Shown here: piece after piece, positions 1 through 9,398 of the stretch
Layout: every line of letters begins with the position of its first letter
Numbering within the stretch: position 1 is the first letter of the stretch
Assembly: GCA_000437395.1 (NCBI GenBank)
Contig: FR898169.1
Location: forward strand, 85,252 to 149,251
Length of the DNA: 64,000 nucleotides
Direction: 5' to 3'
From: Clostridium sp. CAG:288
GTDB lineage: Bacteria; Bacillota_I; Bacilli_A; RFN20; CAG-288
Notes under the pieces: model-generated
What the model saw: the letters and a program-made list of their open reading frames with translations, nothing else
Told to the model about the DNA's origin: nothing
Database searches by the model: none
Program-made: the position numbers and the translations under genes

Positions 1-1014
1 TCTGTTAATATCTTTAGCGCCAGCATCTAAGGCACCTCTAAAGATACCTGGGAAAACTAATACGTTATTAATTTGATTTGGATATTTACTTGAACCAGTA
101 CCAATAATATAAGCACCAGCTTCAATAGCATCATCGTGAGATATTTCTGGAACAGGGTTAGCTAATGGGAAGACAATAGCTTTATCAGCCATTGATCTAA
201 TCATATCTTTGCTAACAATATTTGGAGCAGATACACCAATGAATATATCAGCATCGACTAAGGCATCTGAAAGTAAGCCTGTTACTTTGTTTGGATTTGA
301 AATCTTTGGTAATTCAGCTTGAGCAGCATTAATTCCTTCTTGTCCTTCAACAATTACGCCCTTACGATCGCACCAAATAACATTTTTAGCACCTAAATCA
401 AGTAAGTATTTACCGATTGAAATACCAGCAGCACCTGCACCGTTAATAACAATCTTAACATCTTCGATTTTCTTACCTGCAACTTTAAGAGCATTAATTA
501 CAGCAGCGCCTGTAATAATAGCTGTACCGTGTTGATCATCGTGGAAAACTGGAATATCGCAGATTTCTTTAAGTCTTGTTTCAATTTCGAAACATCTTGG
601 AGCTGAAATATCCTCTAAGTTAATTCCACCAAAGGATCCAGAGATCAAATAAATTGTACGAATGATTTCTTCTGTATCTTTTGTTCTTAAGCATATTGGA
701 TAAGCATCGATGTCACCGAAAGCTTTAAACAAAGCACTTTTACCTTCCATAACTGGCATACCAGCTTCAGGACCTATATCGCCTAAGCCTAAGATAGCAG
801 TACCATCAGTAATAACAGCAACAGTATTCCATCTTCTTGTTAATTCAAAACTCTTTGAATAATCTTTTTGAATTTCAAGGCATGGTCTTGAAACGCCTGG
901 TGTATAAGCAAGCATCAAGTCTTCTTTACTTGAAACATTGCATCTAACCTTTGTTTCAATTTTACCTTTCCATTCAGCATGTTTTTTTAATGACTCTTCA
1001 TAAACGTCAGACAT
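1..1014 (-). CDS. NAD(P)-dependent malic enzyme (3' end outside window)
   Basis: Oxidative decarboxylation of malate to pyruvate with NAD(P). The visible 338 codons have no stop and run off the left edge. They contain the malic enzyme N-terminal domain (YTPGVSRPCLEI, then TDGTAILGLGDIGPEAGMP) and the start of the NAD-binding domain (FHDDQHGTAI, then a Rossmann motif in VINGAGAAGISIGKYLLD, then VFPLANPVPEI). The ATG at 1014 is preceded by an AAGGAG ribosome site. It lies 15 nt behind the hydrolase gene, so it is probably the third gene of the lipoprotein-hydrolase-malic enzyme unit. The family is clear. Cofactor preference cannot be read here. Confidence 0.95.
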   Translation of the reverse strand, partial: MSDVYEESLKKHAEWKGKIETKVRCNVSSKEDLMLAYTPGVSRPCLEIQKDYSKSFELTRRWNTVAVITDGTAILGLGDIGPEAGMPVMEGKSALFKAFGDIDAYPICLRTKDTEEIIRTIYLISGSFGGINLEDISAPRCFEIETRLKEICDIPVFHDDQHGTAIITGAAVINALKVAGKKIEDVKIVINGAGAAGISIGKYLLDLGAKNVIWCDRKGVIVEGQEGINAAQAELPKISNPNKVTGLLSDALVDADIFIGVSAPNIVSKDMIRSMADKAIVFPLANPVPEISHDDAIEAGAYIIGTGSSKYPNQINNVLVFPGIFRGALDAGAKDINR

Positions 1015-1029
1015 AATAAACTCCTTTAA

Positions 1030-3015
1030 TTAAAATGGTAAATAGCAAACGCTATTAGCTAACATCATCATGATGAAAATAGAACAACTAACGAGTGGTC
1101 CTAAATATAACTTTCCAGTTCTATTGAAGAAGAAGCGGTTGAATATTGGTAAGATAAACATCATAACAATAACGCCCCATAACATATTGCAATATAACCA
1201 GTTTGTTGTCCAATAAACTTGTCCTGTACTAAAGAATACAGCATATTGGATAACTAAAATCATGACTAAACCAATTGAGTTAGCAACACAAGCTAATAAT
1301 GTAGATTGCCATTCTTTCCAACCATCTAATCTCATAGAAAGATTTACTCTTACAGAATTTGAGAAATAGAAGACAAAGAATAATGGTAAGTACATTAATA
1401 AGACTAAGAACATCTTTGGGTTGATAACAGGTCTTGCAGAAATGAAGAAGAATCTGAAATCAACATGGAAGAAGATATAAGTTAATAAATCGATTGAATA
1501 GAATGTTGCAAATAAGATTACAACTAAGAGAATTGTTTTTCCTAAATCAGAAACTTTAATTTTGAATGGACTTAAATCTGCTTTTCTCTTTCTTACAAAT
1601 CTATTGATGAAATAGCAAGCAAAGAATAAGACAAATCCAACAGATCCTGAGAACAAAGCCCAAAGCATAACTCCGTTATTCATTCTTTCAGGGAAAAACC
1701 AAGTTTGTGCTCCGCCTTGTGCTTTAGCAAACCAAGTTTTAGCTAACTCACAAGCAGGAATAAATAAGAAGCATGCAGCGACAGTACCAATAACAAAGAT
1801 TGTCCAGAACATTATCTTACTAAATGCACCTTTGTGATCTTGTTTGGCTGGAAGTTCATTTCTAAGTGAACCAAAGAACTTTGTTCTAAGTAACAAATCT
1901 CCTAAGCCAAGTACTAATAACATACCTGCAGCTAACATTAAAGCTGTACCAAGTTCACGCCATATCCAGACTTGGTTATTTGCACTTATACTGAATTCGA
2001 CATCAAGAGCTAATTCCCAATAAGAAAGGAAGTTAGCAATTGACTTTTTGTGGTATGGTTGGAAAGCGTGAATTGTCTTTTCATTATTGACAATTCTTAA
2101 ATTGTGATTAAATTGGTTTCCATAAATTTCACCGATTTCTACCTCAGTTACTTTTTCTTCACCATTAAGAGTTAAACCAGAGTTAACAATTTCAATAACT
2201 TCTGGAGCATATCTTGCATCAGCTTTTGCTGAATCGACACCAGAGTCTTTATTTTGATATGCACCTTCATCGTAATAAGCATATGAGATACCAACATTGC
2301 TTCTCATGTTTGGAACGTCATTGCTTAAACCTCTAATATATCCTGAGACATATATTGAGGAAAGTCTTGATGTCTTTCTAAGACCATCAATAACTTCTTG
2401 GCCGAATAATGATGCAGCTTTAACGACAGCGTTACCACCAGCAGAGTGACCAGCTGCACCAATTCTTGTTGTATCGATATAGTTTAATACATAACCACCT
2501 TTTGTTGATGGAGTAGTAATATAATCGATGAGAGAGAATAAGCCATAACCATAAGCACTAGCAGCTTGTGTAGAATCTGAAGCGGATGAATCACCTTGTG
2601 AATAAGGATCCATGACAATAACAACAAATCCACGTCTTGCTAATTCTGTCGTCCATGCTTGTTGAGTTTCCTTTGTTCTTTGGAATCCTGGACATATAAT
2701 TACAGCTGGAGCTTTATTAGAGGCAGTTGCTGTCTTAGGCTTATATAAGTCAGCTGCGACATATTGACCGTTTTCAGTTGGATACTTCAATGTTACGACA
2801 TCGACTTTTCCACCGTTATTATCTATAGAGGCTGCTGTACCTAATCCAATAACAAATAGACATAAAGCAACTAATATTAATTGAATACCTCTTTTTGTAT
2901 GAGCAAACCATTTGCCAAAGCTAGCAAAGGCGTTGCCAATAGCTTTTAGCCATTTTGGACAGCCTTTTTTCTTTGTTTCGGTTGCTTCTGTTACACTATT
3001 ATTTTCTTTTTCCAT
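1030..3015 (-). CDS. Membrane-anchored alpha/beta hydrolase with polytopic C-terminal half
   Basis: A 661-aa protein with a short cytoplasmic N-terminus and one membrane segment (about residues 43-63). An alpha/beta-hydrolase domain of the dienelactone-hydrolase/acyl-peptidase kind follows: APAVIICPGF forms the oxyanion region and GHSAGG is the nucleophile elbow carrying the catalytic Ser. After about residue 350 come six or more hydrophobic segments to the C-terminus. The orientation places the hydrolase outside the membrane (inference). It sits 21 nt behind the lipoprotein gene and 15 nt ahead of malic enzyme, which suggests one transcript. The substrate is unknown; an esterase or peptidase is possible. 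Confidence 0.8.
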   Translation of the reverse strand: MEKENNSVTEATETKKKGCPKWLKAIGNAFASFGKWFAHTKRGIQLILVALCLFVIGLGTAASIDNNGGKVDVVTLKYPTENGQYVAADLYKPKTATASNKAPAVIICPGFQRTKETQQAWTTELARRGFVVIVMDPYSQGDSSASDSTQAASAYGYGLFSLIDYITTPSTKGGYVLNYIDTTRIGAAGHSAGGNAVVKAASLFGQEVIDGLRKTSRLSSIYVSGYIRGLSNDVPNMRSNVGISYAYYDEGAYQNKDSGVDSAKADARYAPEVIEIVNSGLTLNGEEKVTEVEIGEIYGNQFNHNLRIVNNEKTIHAFQPYHKKSIANFLSYWELALDVEFSISANNQVWIWRELGTALMLAAGMLLVLGLGDLLLRTKFFGSLRNELPAKQDHKGAFSKIMFWTIFVIGTVAACFLFIPACELAKTWFAKAQGGAQTWFFPERMNNGVMLWALFSGSVGFVLFFACYFINRFVRKRKADLSPFKIKVSDLGKTILLVVILFATFYSIDLLTYIFFHVDFRFFFISARPVINPKMFLVLLMYLPLFFVFYFSNSVRVNLSMRLDGWKEWQSTLLACVANSIGLVMILVIQYAVFFSTGQVYWTTNWLYCNMLWGVIVMMFILPIFNRFFFNRTGKLYLGPLVSCSIFIMMMLANSVCYLPF

Positions 3016-3036
3016 ATAAAATCCTATTTGTATTTA

Positions 3037-6000
3037 TTATTCAGCTGTTGTTGGATTTAAGATTGCTTGACCAACATCAGATAAACAATATTCGATAAAT
3101 GTATTAACGTTAATTTTATTTTCAGAAGAGTTAATTGTTGAAAGCATTCTTTCTGAATTATTGATGTTGAGGGTAGTATTTGTAACATCTAACTTTGTTC
3201 CATTTGAACCTGCAGTAGATCCAATAGTTTTACCACCACCGAGAACGCAGTCATAACCTGTTTCATCTGCTAAAACTAAATCAACAAAAGCTGCAACTTT
3301 AGTACTGTCATCACCAAGAGTGACAATTTCTAATTTGCTAATTGTAATTCCTTGAGATTCTAAGTAAGCCTTAAATCCTGCTTCGAGATTTGTAACAATC
3401 TCAGCTGGAACATATTTTCCATAAACAGCAATTCTTAATACGTCTGTAGAAACTGCTGGATTTAAAGCTTTATTAGCTTCATCTGTACCTAAGAAAGTAA
3501 CAAATGTTTCTAAGTTATCTGTATTTCCACCTAAAGATAATGTTGCATAATATCTTGATGTATTATTTAAATTAATCACAGCTTTAGAAATAACGTAATC
3601 TTTTACTGCACTTTGAGCAGCTGTATTAATATTGTTACCAACACCTAAGATAATATCGACATCACCATCGGTAGCAATAGCAGTTGTATAATCTGCAACA
3701 GCTTTTTGATTGTAAGCTCTGAAGACTAAATCTTCAATTACAATATTATTTGTTTCACAATACTTGGAATAAGCTGTCTTCATATTTTCAAGAGTTTGTT
3801 CTGTGAAATATGAAGGAAGATATGCAACGACTAAAGCGTTTTTATCTTCTGAAACTTCTGTTAAATCAGCGTAGAAATTAACTGTACCATCTGTATCTAA
3901 AGCATCTAATTCAGCATAAGTAAATCCTTGTGTCTTATCATATAATGTTTCAGAATCAGCTGATAATTTCCAACCATTAACTGTATAGCCTGTTTTGTTA
4001 TATGCATATAAAGTTAATGATGAACCTAATTCGTTTTTAATTGTTTCAGTGTGAACAAGTTCTTCGCCATCATAATAGTTAACGACGATTGTTGCAACTT
4101 CTTCTGCAACCTTTCCTTCCCACTTTAATCTGACAGTGTCACCTGTAATATATTCATATTCAGATCCTAATGTAGAAACTTCAGAAGCTGTTAATGAAGA
4201 AGCACTTTCTGTTCCTTCAAGAACTGAAGATGTAACTGAAACATTATTTGAACCAGCTGGAGCAACTGGGCTATTTGTCTTTGGTGAAGCACTATTTGAC
4301 TTTGACCAAGCTGTATTTGTATCTGGGTTTGTAGAGACATAAACGCTATTTGTTGCACTTTTTGCAATTGCTTGAGCATCATCGCTATAAGCAAAGACGT
4401 TTGCTGTGTTATAGCAATTTGTTACAGTACCTGTTGATTCTAATCTACCAACAATACCACCAACTTCTTTTCTACCAGCTACATATGAACGGGAAGAAAT
4501 TGATGAAACATATCTACCATTGGAGTAGCAGTAAGAAACTTCACCGGCATTGATACCAACAATACCACCGACAGCTTGATCAGCGTGGATTCTAATACCT
4601 TCAAAGTATGAAGTTGTAACTTTAGCACCTGCTTTATTATATCCGACGATACCACCAGCACCGACGTTATTAAATTCAACAGCACCAGAATCAGAGGCAG
4701 CTCTTTGGAATAAGATCTTACCTGCGCCATTTGTTGTTGATTGAGAAATTTCTCCATAGTTAAATCCAGCAATACCACCTGAATATGAATATTTAGATAA
4801 TGATTTACCACTTTCAGTTGAGTTATATGCACCTAAGCAACCTTTGTTGGTAGCATTTGTAATGACACCTTTGTTGGTACCGACAATACCACCACCACCA
4901 ATGTTTGCTTTAACAACACCAGTAGTACTATCGCCTGAATTTCCTTGGTATGTAACGTTATTAATAGTACCTTTTACATCGTTTAAACCAACGATACCAC
5001 CAGCACCGCCTAATTCTTCTGTTGATAAATCAGCAACTAAGCCAGCTGTTGATGTAACTAAAGCTGTACTTAAGACATTTTCAACTTTACCATTGTTGGT
5101 ATTTGCTAAAGCGCCGATATAAGCAAATGAACCAGTACTAACATTACCTGCAACAATAACATTTGAAACAACGCCGTGTTCACCAATTTTGCCAATAGCA
5201 GCGCAGTTACCTGTAACTGTAATAGTTTTTCCGTTTCCTAATAATGTTCCGTCGAAAGTGACATTCATTTCTGTTGTGTAATCAGATTCGACAGATACAT
5301 CTTGATAAAGTTTATAGAAAGAATTTGTTCCAACTGTCTTTTGTTCTTCACTCTTTGAGATATTGTCAAAGTCAGAACCATTAACAATTAAATATGGATT
5401 TGTTTGACTTCCATCACCTTTAAGGAATACGTCTTCAGCAAATACTTCATCGCTGTCGCCACTCTTAACACCAACTTTATACATTCCACCAGCTGGAATT
5501 GTTGTTGGGGTGAAAGTAACTCTTGATTCTTTTGAATCGTATGAAACTGTACCTGCAATTTCGTTACCTGTTTCGGAATAAGTATTCTTTCCATCTTCAG
5601 ATGTGCTTACATAGTCATATAATTTAACTGTGACAGGTGTTGCTAATGAGAATCCGCCTTGTAACCATGTAATATCTGATGAAAATGCAGCTTCACCTGT
5701 TTTAATGTCGCTTGGAACACTAGTGATAATTGTCCAACCAGCATATAAGGTGAGATTGTTTTTAACTGTATCAACATCAAACTTCCATTCGTTTAATGCT
5801 TCCTCATCTTTGTACCAGCCTCTAAAATTATATGAGGCATCTGGTGCAGTAGGAGTTTTAATTTCTTCAGTAATACGTTTGCCCTTTTCAACGCTAACTG
5901 TTTGGACAATTTGACCTAAAGAATTAAAATCTACTGTATAAAATGTTTTGCCACTTGATGTGCCGCCATTATTGTTATTGCATGATGCAAGAGAAGCAAC

Positions 6001-6039
6001 TAAGGCAAGCAATAATGATATCTTTTTGACTTTTTTCAT
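3037..6039 (-). CDS. Large surface lipoprotein with InlB-type and GLUG repeats and a duplicated C-terminal domain
   Basis: A 1000-aa lipoprotein: LVASLASC is a signal peptide with lipobox, so Cys20 or a neighbour is lipidated. An InlB B-type (Listeria-Bacteroides) repeat covers about residues 31-102 (VDFNSLG, then FRGWYKDE, then LYAGWT). About residues 210-560 hold many GLUG-like repeats (GGIVGYN, GGIVGIN, GGIAGFN, GGIVGRL). A second InlB-like unit lies near 645-735. The last 260 residues are two diverged copies of a domain of about 130 aa, LVVAYLPSYF matching LRIAVYGKYV, which resembles half of a solute-binding fold (inference). AGGAGG precedes the ATG. Adhesion or ligand binding at the surface is likely; the ligand is unknown. 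Confidence 0.85.
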   Translation of the reverse strand: MKKVKKISLLLALVASLASCNNNNGGTSSGKTFYTVDFNSLGQIVQTVSVEKGKRITEEIKTPTAPDASYNFRGWYKDEEALNEWKFDVDTVKNNLTLYAGWTIITSVPSDIKTGEAAFSSDITWLQGGFSLATPVTVKLYDYVSTSEDGKNTYSETGNEIAGTVSYDSKESRVTFTPTTIPAGGMYKVGVKSGDSDEVFAEDVFLKGDGSQTNPYLIVNGSDFDNISKSEEQKTVGTNSFYKLYQDVSVESDYTTEMNVTFDGTLLGNGKTITVTGNCAAIGKIGEHGVVSNVIVAGNVSTGSFAYIGALANTNNGKVENVLSTALVTSTAGLVADLSTEELGGAGGIVGLNDVKGTINNVTYQGNSGDSTTGVVKANIGGGGIVGTNKGVITNATNKGCLGAYNSTESGKSLSKYSYSGGIAGFNYGEISQSTTNGAGKILFQRAASDSGAVEFNNVGAGGIVGYNKAGAKVTTSYFEGIRIHADQAVGGIVGINAGEVSYCYSNGRYVSSISSRSYVAGRKEVGGIVGRLESTGTVTNCYNTANVFAYSDDAQAIAKSATNSVYVSTNPDTNTAWSKSNSASPKTNSPVAPAGSNNVSVTSSVLEGTESASSLTASEVSTLGSEYEYITGDTVRLKWEGKVAEEVATIVVNYYDGEELVHTETIKNELGSSLTLYAYNKTGYTVNGWKLSADSETLYDKTQGFTYAELDALDTDGTVNFYADLTEVSEDKNALVVAYLPSYFTEQTLENMKTAYSKYCETNNIVIEDLVFRAYNQKAVADYTTAIATDGDVDIILGVGNNINTAAQSAVKDYVISKAVINLNNTSRYYATLSLGGNTDNLETFVTFLGTDEANKALNPAVSTDVLRIAVYGKYVPAEIVTNLEAGFKAYLESQGITISKLEIVTLGDDSTKVAAFVDLVLADETGYDCVLGGGKTIGSTAGSNGTKLDVTNTTLNINNSERMLSTINSSENKINVNTFIEYCLSDVGQAILNPTTAE

Positions 6040-6062
6040 AATAAAAGCCTCCTAACAAGCAC

Positions 6063-6091
6063 ATTATAAGCATATGTAAGCGATTATACAA
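6063..6091 (-). promoter_or_regulatory. Promoter of the lipoprotein unit with a cre-like site in the spacer
   Basis: On the minus strand TTGTAT (6091-6086), a 17-nt spacer and TATAAT (6068-6063) form a near-consensus sigma-A promoter 24 nt ahead of the lipoprotein ATG. The plus-strand sequence TGTAAGCGATTATA (6075-6088) inside the spacer matches the catabolite-response pattern TGWAANCGNTNWCA at all but one position. Repression by a CcpA-like protein is an inference; no ccpA gene is visible in the window. Confidence 0.6.
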
Positions 6092-6122
6092 TGGTATTAA
6101 ATATATTAATATTTAATGATTC

Positions 6123-6146
6123 CATAAGCAAAACTTATGATATAAT
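6123..6146 (+). promoter_or_regulatory. LysR-type operator abutting a -10 element
   Basis: CATAAG-N5-CTTATG (6123-6139) is a perfect dyad of the T-N11-A kind bound by LysR-family regulators. It is followed directly by TATAAT (6141-6146), the likely -10 of the LysR gene that starts at 6171. It also lies 32 nt upstream of the divergent lipoprotein promoter. Autoregulation together with control of the divergent unit is the usual LysR arrangement (inference). Confidence 0.55.
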
Positions 6147-6170
6147 ATATGTGATGAAAGTAGGTGTATT

Positions 6171-7055
6171 ATGAATATAAACCAATTAGTTTATTTCGTT
6201 ACAGTTGTTAAGTATAACAATATAACAAAAGCCGCTAAAGAACTATACATATCACAGCCAGCAATCTCTTTAGCTATAAAAGATCTAGAAAAAGAATTTG
6301 GTCTAACTTTATTTAAAAGAAAAAATAACGTCTTGACATTAACTCAGCACGGAAAGTATTTATACGATCTATCTATGCCTTTAATTCAAGAGTACAACAA
6401 TGTCAACGAAAGAATGAACGACTATATTAATAAACATTCAACACTTAACTTAGGCATTCCACCAATGCTTGGAACATTTCTTTTTCCACCAATCTTTAAT
6501 GTTTTTGCAAATGAAAATCCAGGATTCCAATTTAAGATCAAAGAATATGGTAGCTTTGCCAATAAAAAAGCTGTTTTAGATGGCGAAATAGATATAGCCT
6601 TCACTGTCACAAATGAATGTGAAGTAGGTGATGAGTTAGAATATATCAAAATAGGTGAGACAAGTTTAATTTTTGCTGTTAATAAAAATAACCCTCTTGC
6701 TTCAAAGAAAGTTATATCAGCTAACGACATCAAAAACACACCATTAATTTTAATGAAAGAAGATTCACTTCAATATCAAATAATCACTTCACTATTCAAA
6801 GAACAAAATATTACTCCTAATATTCTTTTAACTTCAAATCAATTCTATATCATTAAAGAGTTATTACAAAGTTCAGATAATAACTGTGGAGCCTTTATAT
6901 TTAAGCAACTAATTAAAGATGGTGAAAATATAATCGGAATCCAATTTGAGAAAGAATTAAAACTTGATGTTTTAATTTGTTATAAGAAAGATGCAAAATT
7001 GCTCAGCACAACAAAGCGTTTTATAGAGTTTATCAAGAATAATATCAAGCTTTAA
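6171..7055 (+). CDS. LysR-family transcriptional regulator
   Basis: A 294-aa regulator with an N-terminal winged helix-turn-helix (about residues 1-60; NITKAAKELYISQPAISLAI is the HTH) and a LysR substrate-binding domain to the end (LNLGIPPMLGTFLFPPI opens the effector domain). The ATG follows the RBS AAGTAGGTG. It is transcribed divergently from the lipoprotein-hydrolase-malic enzyme unit, with a T-N11-A dyad between them, so that unit is the probable target. A regulator of malate use would fit malic enzyme, but the effector cannot be read from the sequence. Confidence 0.93.
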   Translation: MNINQLVYFVTVVKYNNITKAAKELYISQPAISLAIKDLEKEFGLTLFKRKNNVLTLTQHGKYLYDLSMPLIQEYNNVNERMNDYINKHSTLNLGIPPMLGTFLFPPIFNVFANENPGFQFKIKEYGSFANKKAVLDGEIDIAFTVTNECEVGDELEYIKIGETSLIFAVNKNNPLASKKVISANDIKNTPLILMKEDSLQYQIITSLFKEQNITPNILLTSNQFYIIKELLQSSDNNCGAFIFKQLIKDGENIIGIQFEKELKLDVLICYKKDAKLLSTTKRFIEFIKNNIKL

Positions 7056-7102
7056 TTTGTATAGTTTTTAATTTATATTCACATCATTAAAATGGTGAGA
7101 AT

Positions 7103-8926
7103 ATGAAAATTATTAAAAAAATTATTTTATCTTTATTGCTACTGATATTTTTAATTCCAAGCATTAATTATGCATACATTTTTTTATCTCCAAAAATTAA
7201 AATCTGGCATCCTGGAGAAACGATAATTCAATATTCCAATAGTGAATACGAAGTGTTTCACAACTCTAAAAATTCAAAATATTTAAATTTAGAAGAAATA
7301 GATAGTCAAAAAATTAAATATCTAATCGGTTTAGAAGATCAAAATTTTTATAATCATCACGGAGTCGATTATAAAAGAGTTACAAAAAGTTTGATTGATA
7401 ATGTTTCGTCACAAAAAATAGTAAGTGGGGGATCAACAATTACGCAGCAATTAGCACGTATTTTGTTTTTGGATAACTCAAAAACAATTACTAGAAAATA
7501 TAAAGAGTATAACTATGCTAAAAGACTTGAAAACTCTCTAACAAAAAATCAAATATTAGAAGCTTATATAAATAACGTGTTTTTTGGAAAAAATCTTTAT
7601 GGACTAGAAGAAGCCAGTGAATATTACTATTCTAAAGAAGCTAAATATTTAAATGATTCTGAAATTATATCTCTTTTTGCAATGCTTAAATCACCTAACA
7701 CTTTTTATCCTGGCAGTGACAAATTTAAAGACAATTATTTAAATTCAATCTATTATCTTTACGATAGAAATATAATTGAAATCGATAAATATTATGAGCT
7801 ATATAGAAACATACCTATTCCCGTAATTAATGAAAAAGATGATAGTAGTTTCTATTCAATAGATGTTTTAAATAGAGAAGCTCAAAGCAAAAATATTAGT
7901 TCAAAACTCATCGGTAAAACTATTAACACCACAATAAATCTTTCTATTCAAAAAAAGATTAAGGAAATAATAAATCAAACAAAAGATATAAGTTCTAAAG
8001 AAAATTTAGCTGTTATTGTACTTAAGCCAAGTAGTGGTGCTTGCTTATCTTTAATTGGAAGCAGCAATAATAATGACAGCTTTAATAGAGCGATTGATGG
8101 GGTAACTCAATTAGGATCTACTGCTAAACCTCTTTTGTATTTATCAGCACTTGAAAATGGCTTCACTCCACTTACATCATTAAAGAGCGCCCCTACAGTA
8201 TTTTATATTGAAAATGTTGGTGAATACGCACCACAAAATGCCACTGGAAAATACGCAAATAAAAACATTAATATGATTGAAGCAATTTCAGTTTCTGACA
8301 ATATTTATGCGACAAAAACAAATTTGTTACTCGGTTCAAATACGATCAGCGATAAATTAAAAATAATTGGAATCAACGATGTAAATGACAATGTCACAAA
8401 TGGGCTTGGTAGTTTTTCTTTAAGTCCATTAACAATAACATCAATTTATAATGCAATAGCCAATAGAGGAATATATCATAAGCCGTATTTTGTTAAATCG
8501 ATTGAAGAAAATAATAAGAAAATTTATACACATAAAAACGATAGTGGAGTAAGACTATTTGAAAAACAAAAATCAATTATTATGTCATATATGCTTTTAT
8601 CGCCATACGATAAAGCTTTAACAACATATACAACACCTACAATGATAAATTATGTTCCAAATTATAGATTTGCCGTAAAAACTGGTAGCACAGATAGTTC
8701 GTCATTAGTTATGGGATTTAATCCGAATTTTACCATTGGTATATATGTTGGTACAGATGACAATAGTCAAGAATATGACAAAACGTTAGCTAAAAAACTA
8801 TTTGTTAAAATTGCAAATATGTTGATGGAAAATAAAAAAGATGTCTTCTATGAGACACCTAATTTAAAAGCTTTTACTTTAACAAATATAGAAACTGGTG
8901 AAAAATCTTTTACTTATTATCGCTAA
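7103..8926 (+). CDS. Class A penicillin-binding protein (glycosyltransferase/transpeptidase)
   Basis: Peptidoglycan synthase of 607 aa, near the short end for PBP1A-type enzymes. An N-terminal membrane anchor (about 5-28) precedes a glycosyltransferase-51 domain with the catalytic Glu78 in GLEDQNFYNHHG, then GGSTITQQLAR and the motif EAYINNVFFG. The transpeptidase domain has all three motifs: STAK with nucleophile Ser339, SDN 398-400 and KTG 526-528. There is no C-terminal extension. The ATG follows GGTGAGA. The gene starts 47 nt after the LysR gene on the same strand, and its end overlaps the convergent ispF by 17 nt. Confidence 0.93.
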   Translation: MKIIKKIILSLLLLIFLIPSINYAYIFLSPKIKIWHPGETIIQYSNSEYEVFHNSKNSKYLNLEEIDSQKIKYLIGLEDQNFYNHHGVDYKRVTKSLIDNVSSQKIVSGGSTITQQLARILFLDNSKTITRKYKEYNYAKRLENSLTKNQILEAYINNVFFGKNLYGLEEASEYYYSKEAKYLNDSEIISLFAMLKSPNTFYPGSDKFKDNYLNSIYYLYDRNIIEIDKYYELYRNIPIPVINEKDDSSFYSIDVLNREAQSKNISSKLIGKTINTTINLSIQKKIKEIINQTKDISSKENLAVIVLKPSSGACLSLIGSSNNNDSFNRAIDGVTQLGSTAKPLLYLSALENGFTPLTSLKSAPTVFYIENVGEYAPQNATGKYANKNINMIEAISVSDNIYATKTNLLLGSNTISDKLKIIGINDVNDNVTNGLGSFSLSPLTITSIYNAIANRGIYHKPYFVKSIEENNKKIYTHKNDSGVRLFEKQKSIIMSYMLLSPYDKALTTYTTPTMINYVPNYRFAVKTGSTDSSSLVMGFNPNFTIGIYVGTDDNSQEYDKTLAKKLFVKIANMLMENKKDVFYETPNLKAFTLTNIETGEKSFTYYR

Positions 8927-9398
8927 CAAGCATAACCGTAGAAAAGCATTGAATAGCTTTTCCTTGTCCAAGCTCTCCAATTTTTTCGTTAGTACCAGCT
9001 TTTATTGAAACGTTTGTAATATCTGTAAATAAGAGTTTAGCAATATTAGTTTTAATTTCATCCATATATTTTGCTAATTTTGGAGATTCAAGAACTATCG
9101 AACAATCTATATTATTAATTTTATAGTTTTGTTCAAACATTTTAGAGACAGCAAATTCTGCAATTTTTGAACTTGCAATGCCTTTTATAGACTCATCTGA
9201 TGGTGGAAAAAACTTTCCCAAATCACCTAAAGCTAATGCACCTAAAATAGATTCAGCTATAGCGTGTAAAAGACAATCACCATCTGAATGAGCTACACTT
9301 TTTTTGTTGCATGGGATATAGATACCACCAACATAAATTCCATTGCCTTCACTTAATTGATGAATATCAACAGAAAATCCGATTCTAAATTTTTCCAT
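8910..9398 (-). CDS. ispF: 2-C-methyl-D-erythritol 2,4-cyclodiphosphate synthase
   Basis: Fifth step of the MEP isoprenoid pathway, cyclising CDP-ME-2-phosphate to MEcPP. The 162 aa are the usual family length. The zinc ligands appear in FSVDIHQL (Asp/His), with HSDGDCLLHAIAESILGALA, GDLGKFFPPSD and the C-terminal GQGKAIQCFSTVML. Its start codon overlaps the ychF stop region by 1 nt (9398), so the two are probably co-transcribed. It converges on the PBP gene with a 17-nt overlap. Confidence 0.96.
   Translation of the reverse strand: MEKFRIGFSVDIHQLSEGNGIYVGGIYIPCNKKSVAHSDGDCLLHAIAESILGALALGDLGKFFPPSDESIKGIASSKIAEFAVSKMFEQNYKINNIDCSIVLESPKLAKYMDEIKTNIAKLLFTDITNVSIKAGTNEKIGELGQGKAIQCFSTVMLVSDNK

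Noticed and set aside
4300..5100. Repeated DNA that could suggest a CRISPR array or tandem repeats
   Set aside because: The repeats are in frame and encode GLUG-type motifs (GGIVG). Spacing and sequence vary too much for CRISPR repeats.
4136..5914. Several open frames of 60-117 codons inside the lipoprotein gene
   Set aside because: They are shadows of its repetitive coding sequence. Their products are low in complexity and lack ribosome sites.
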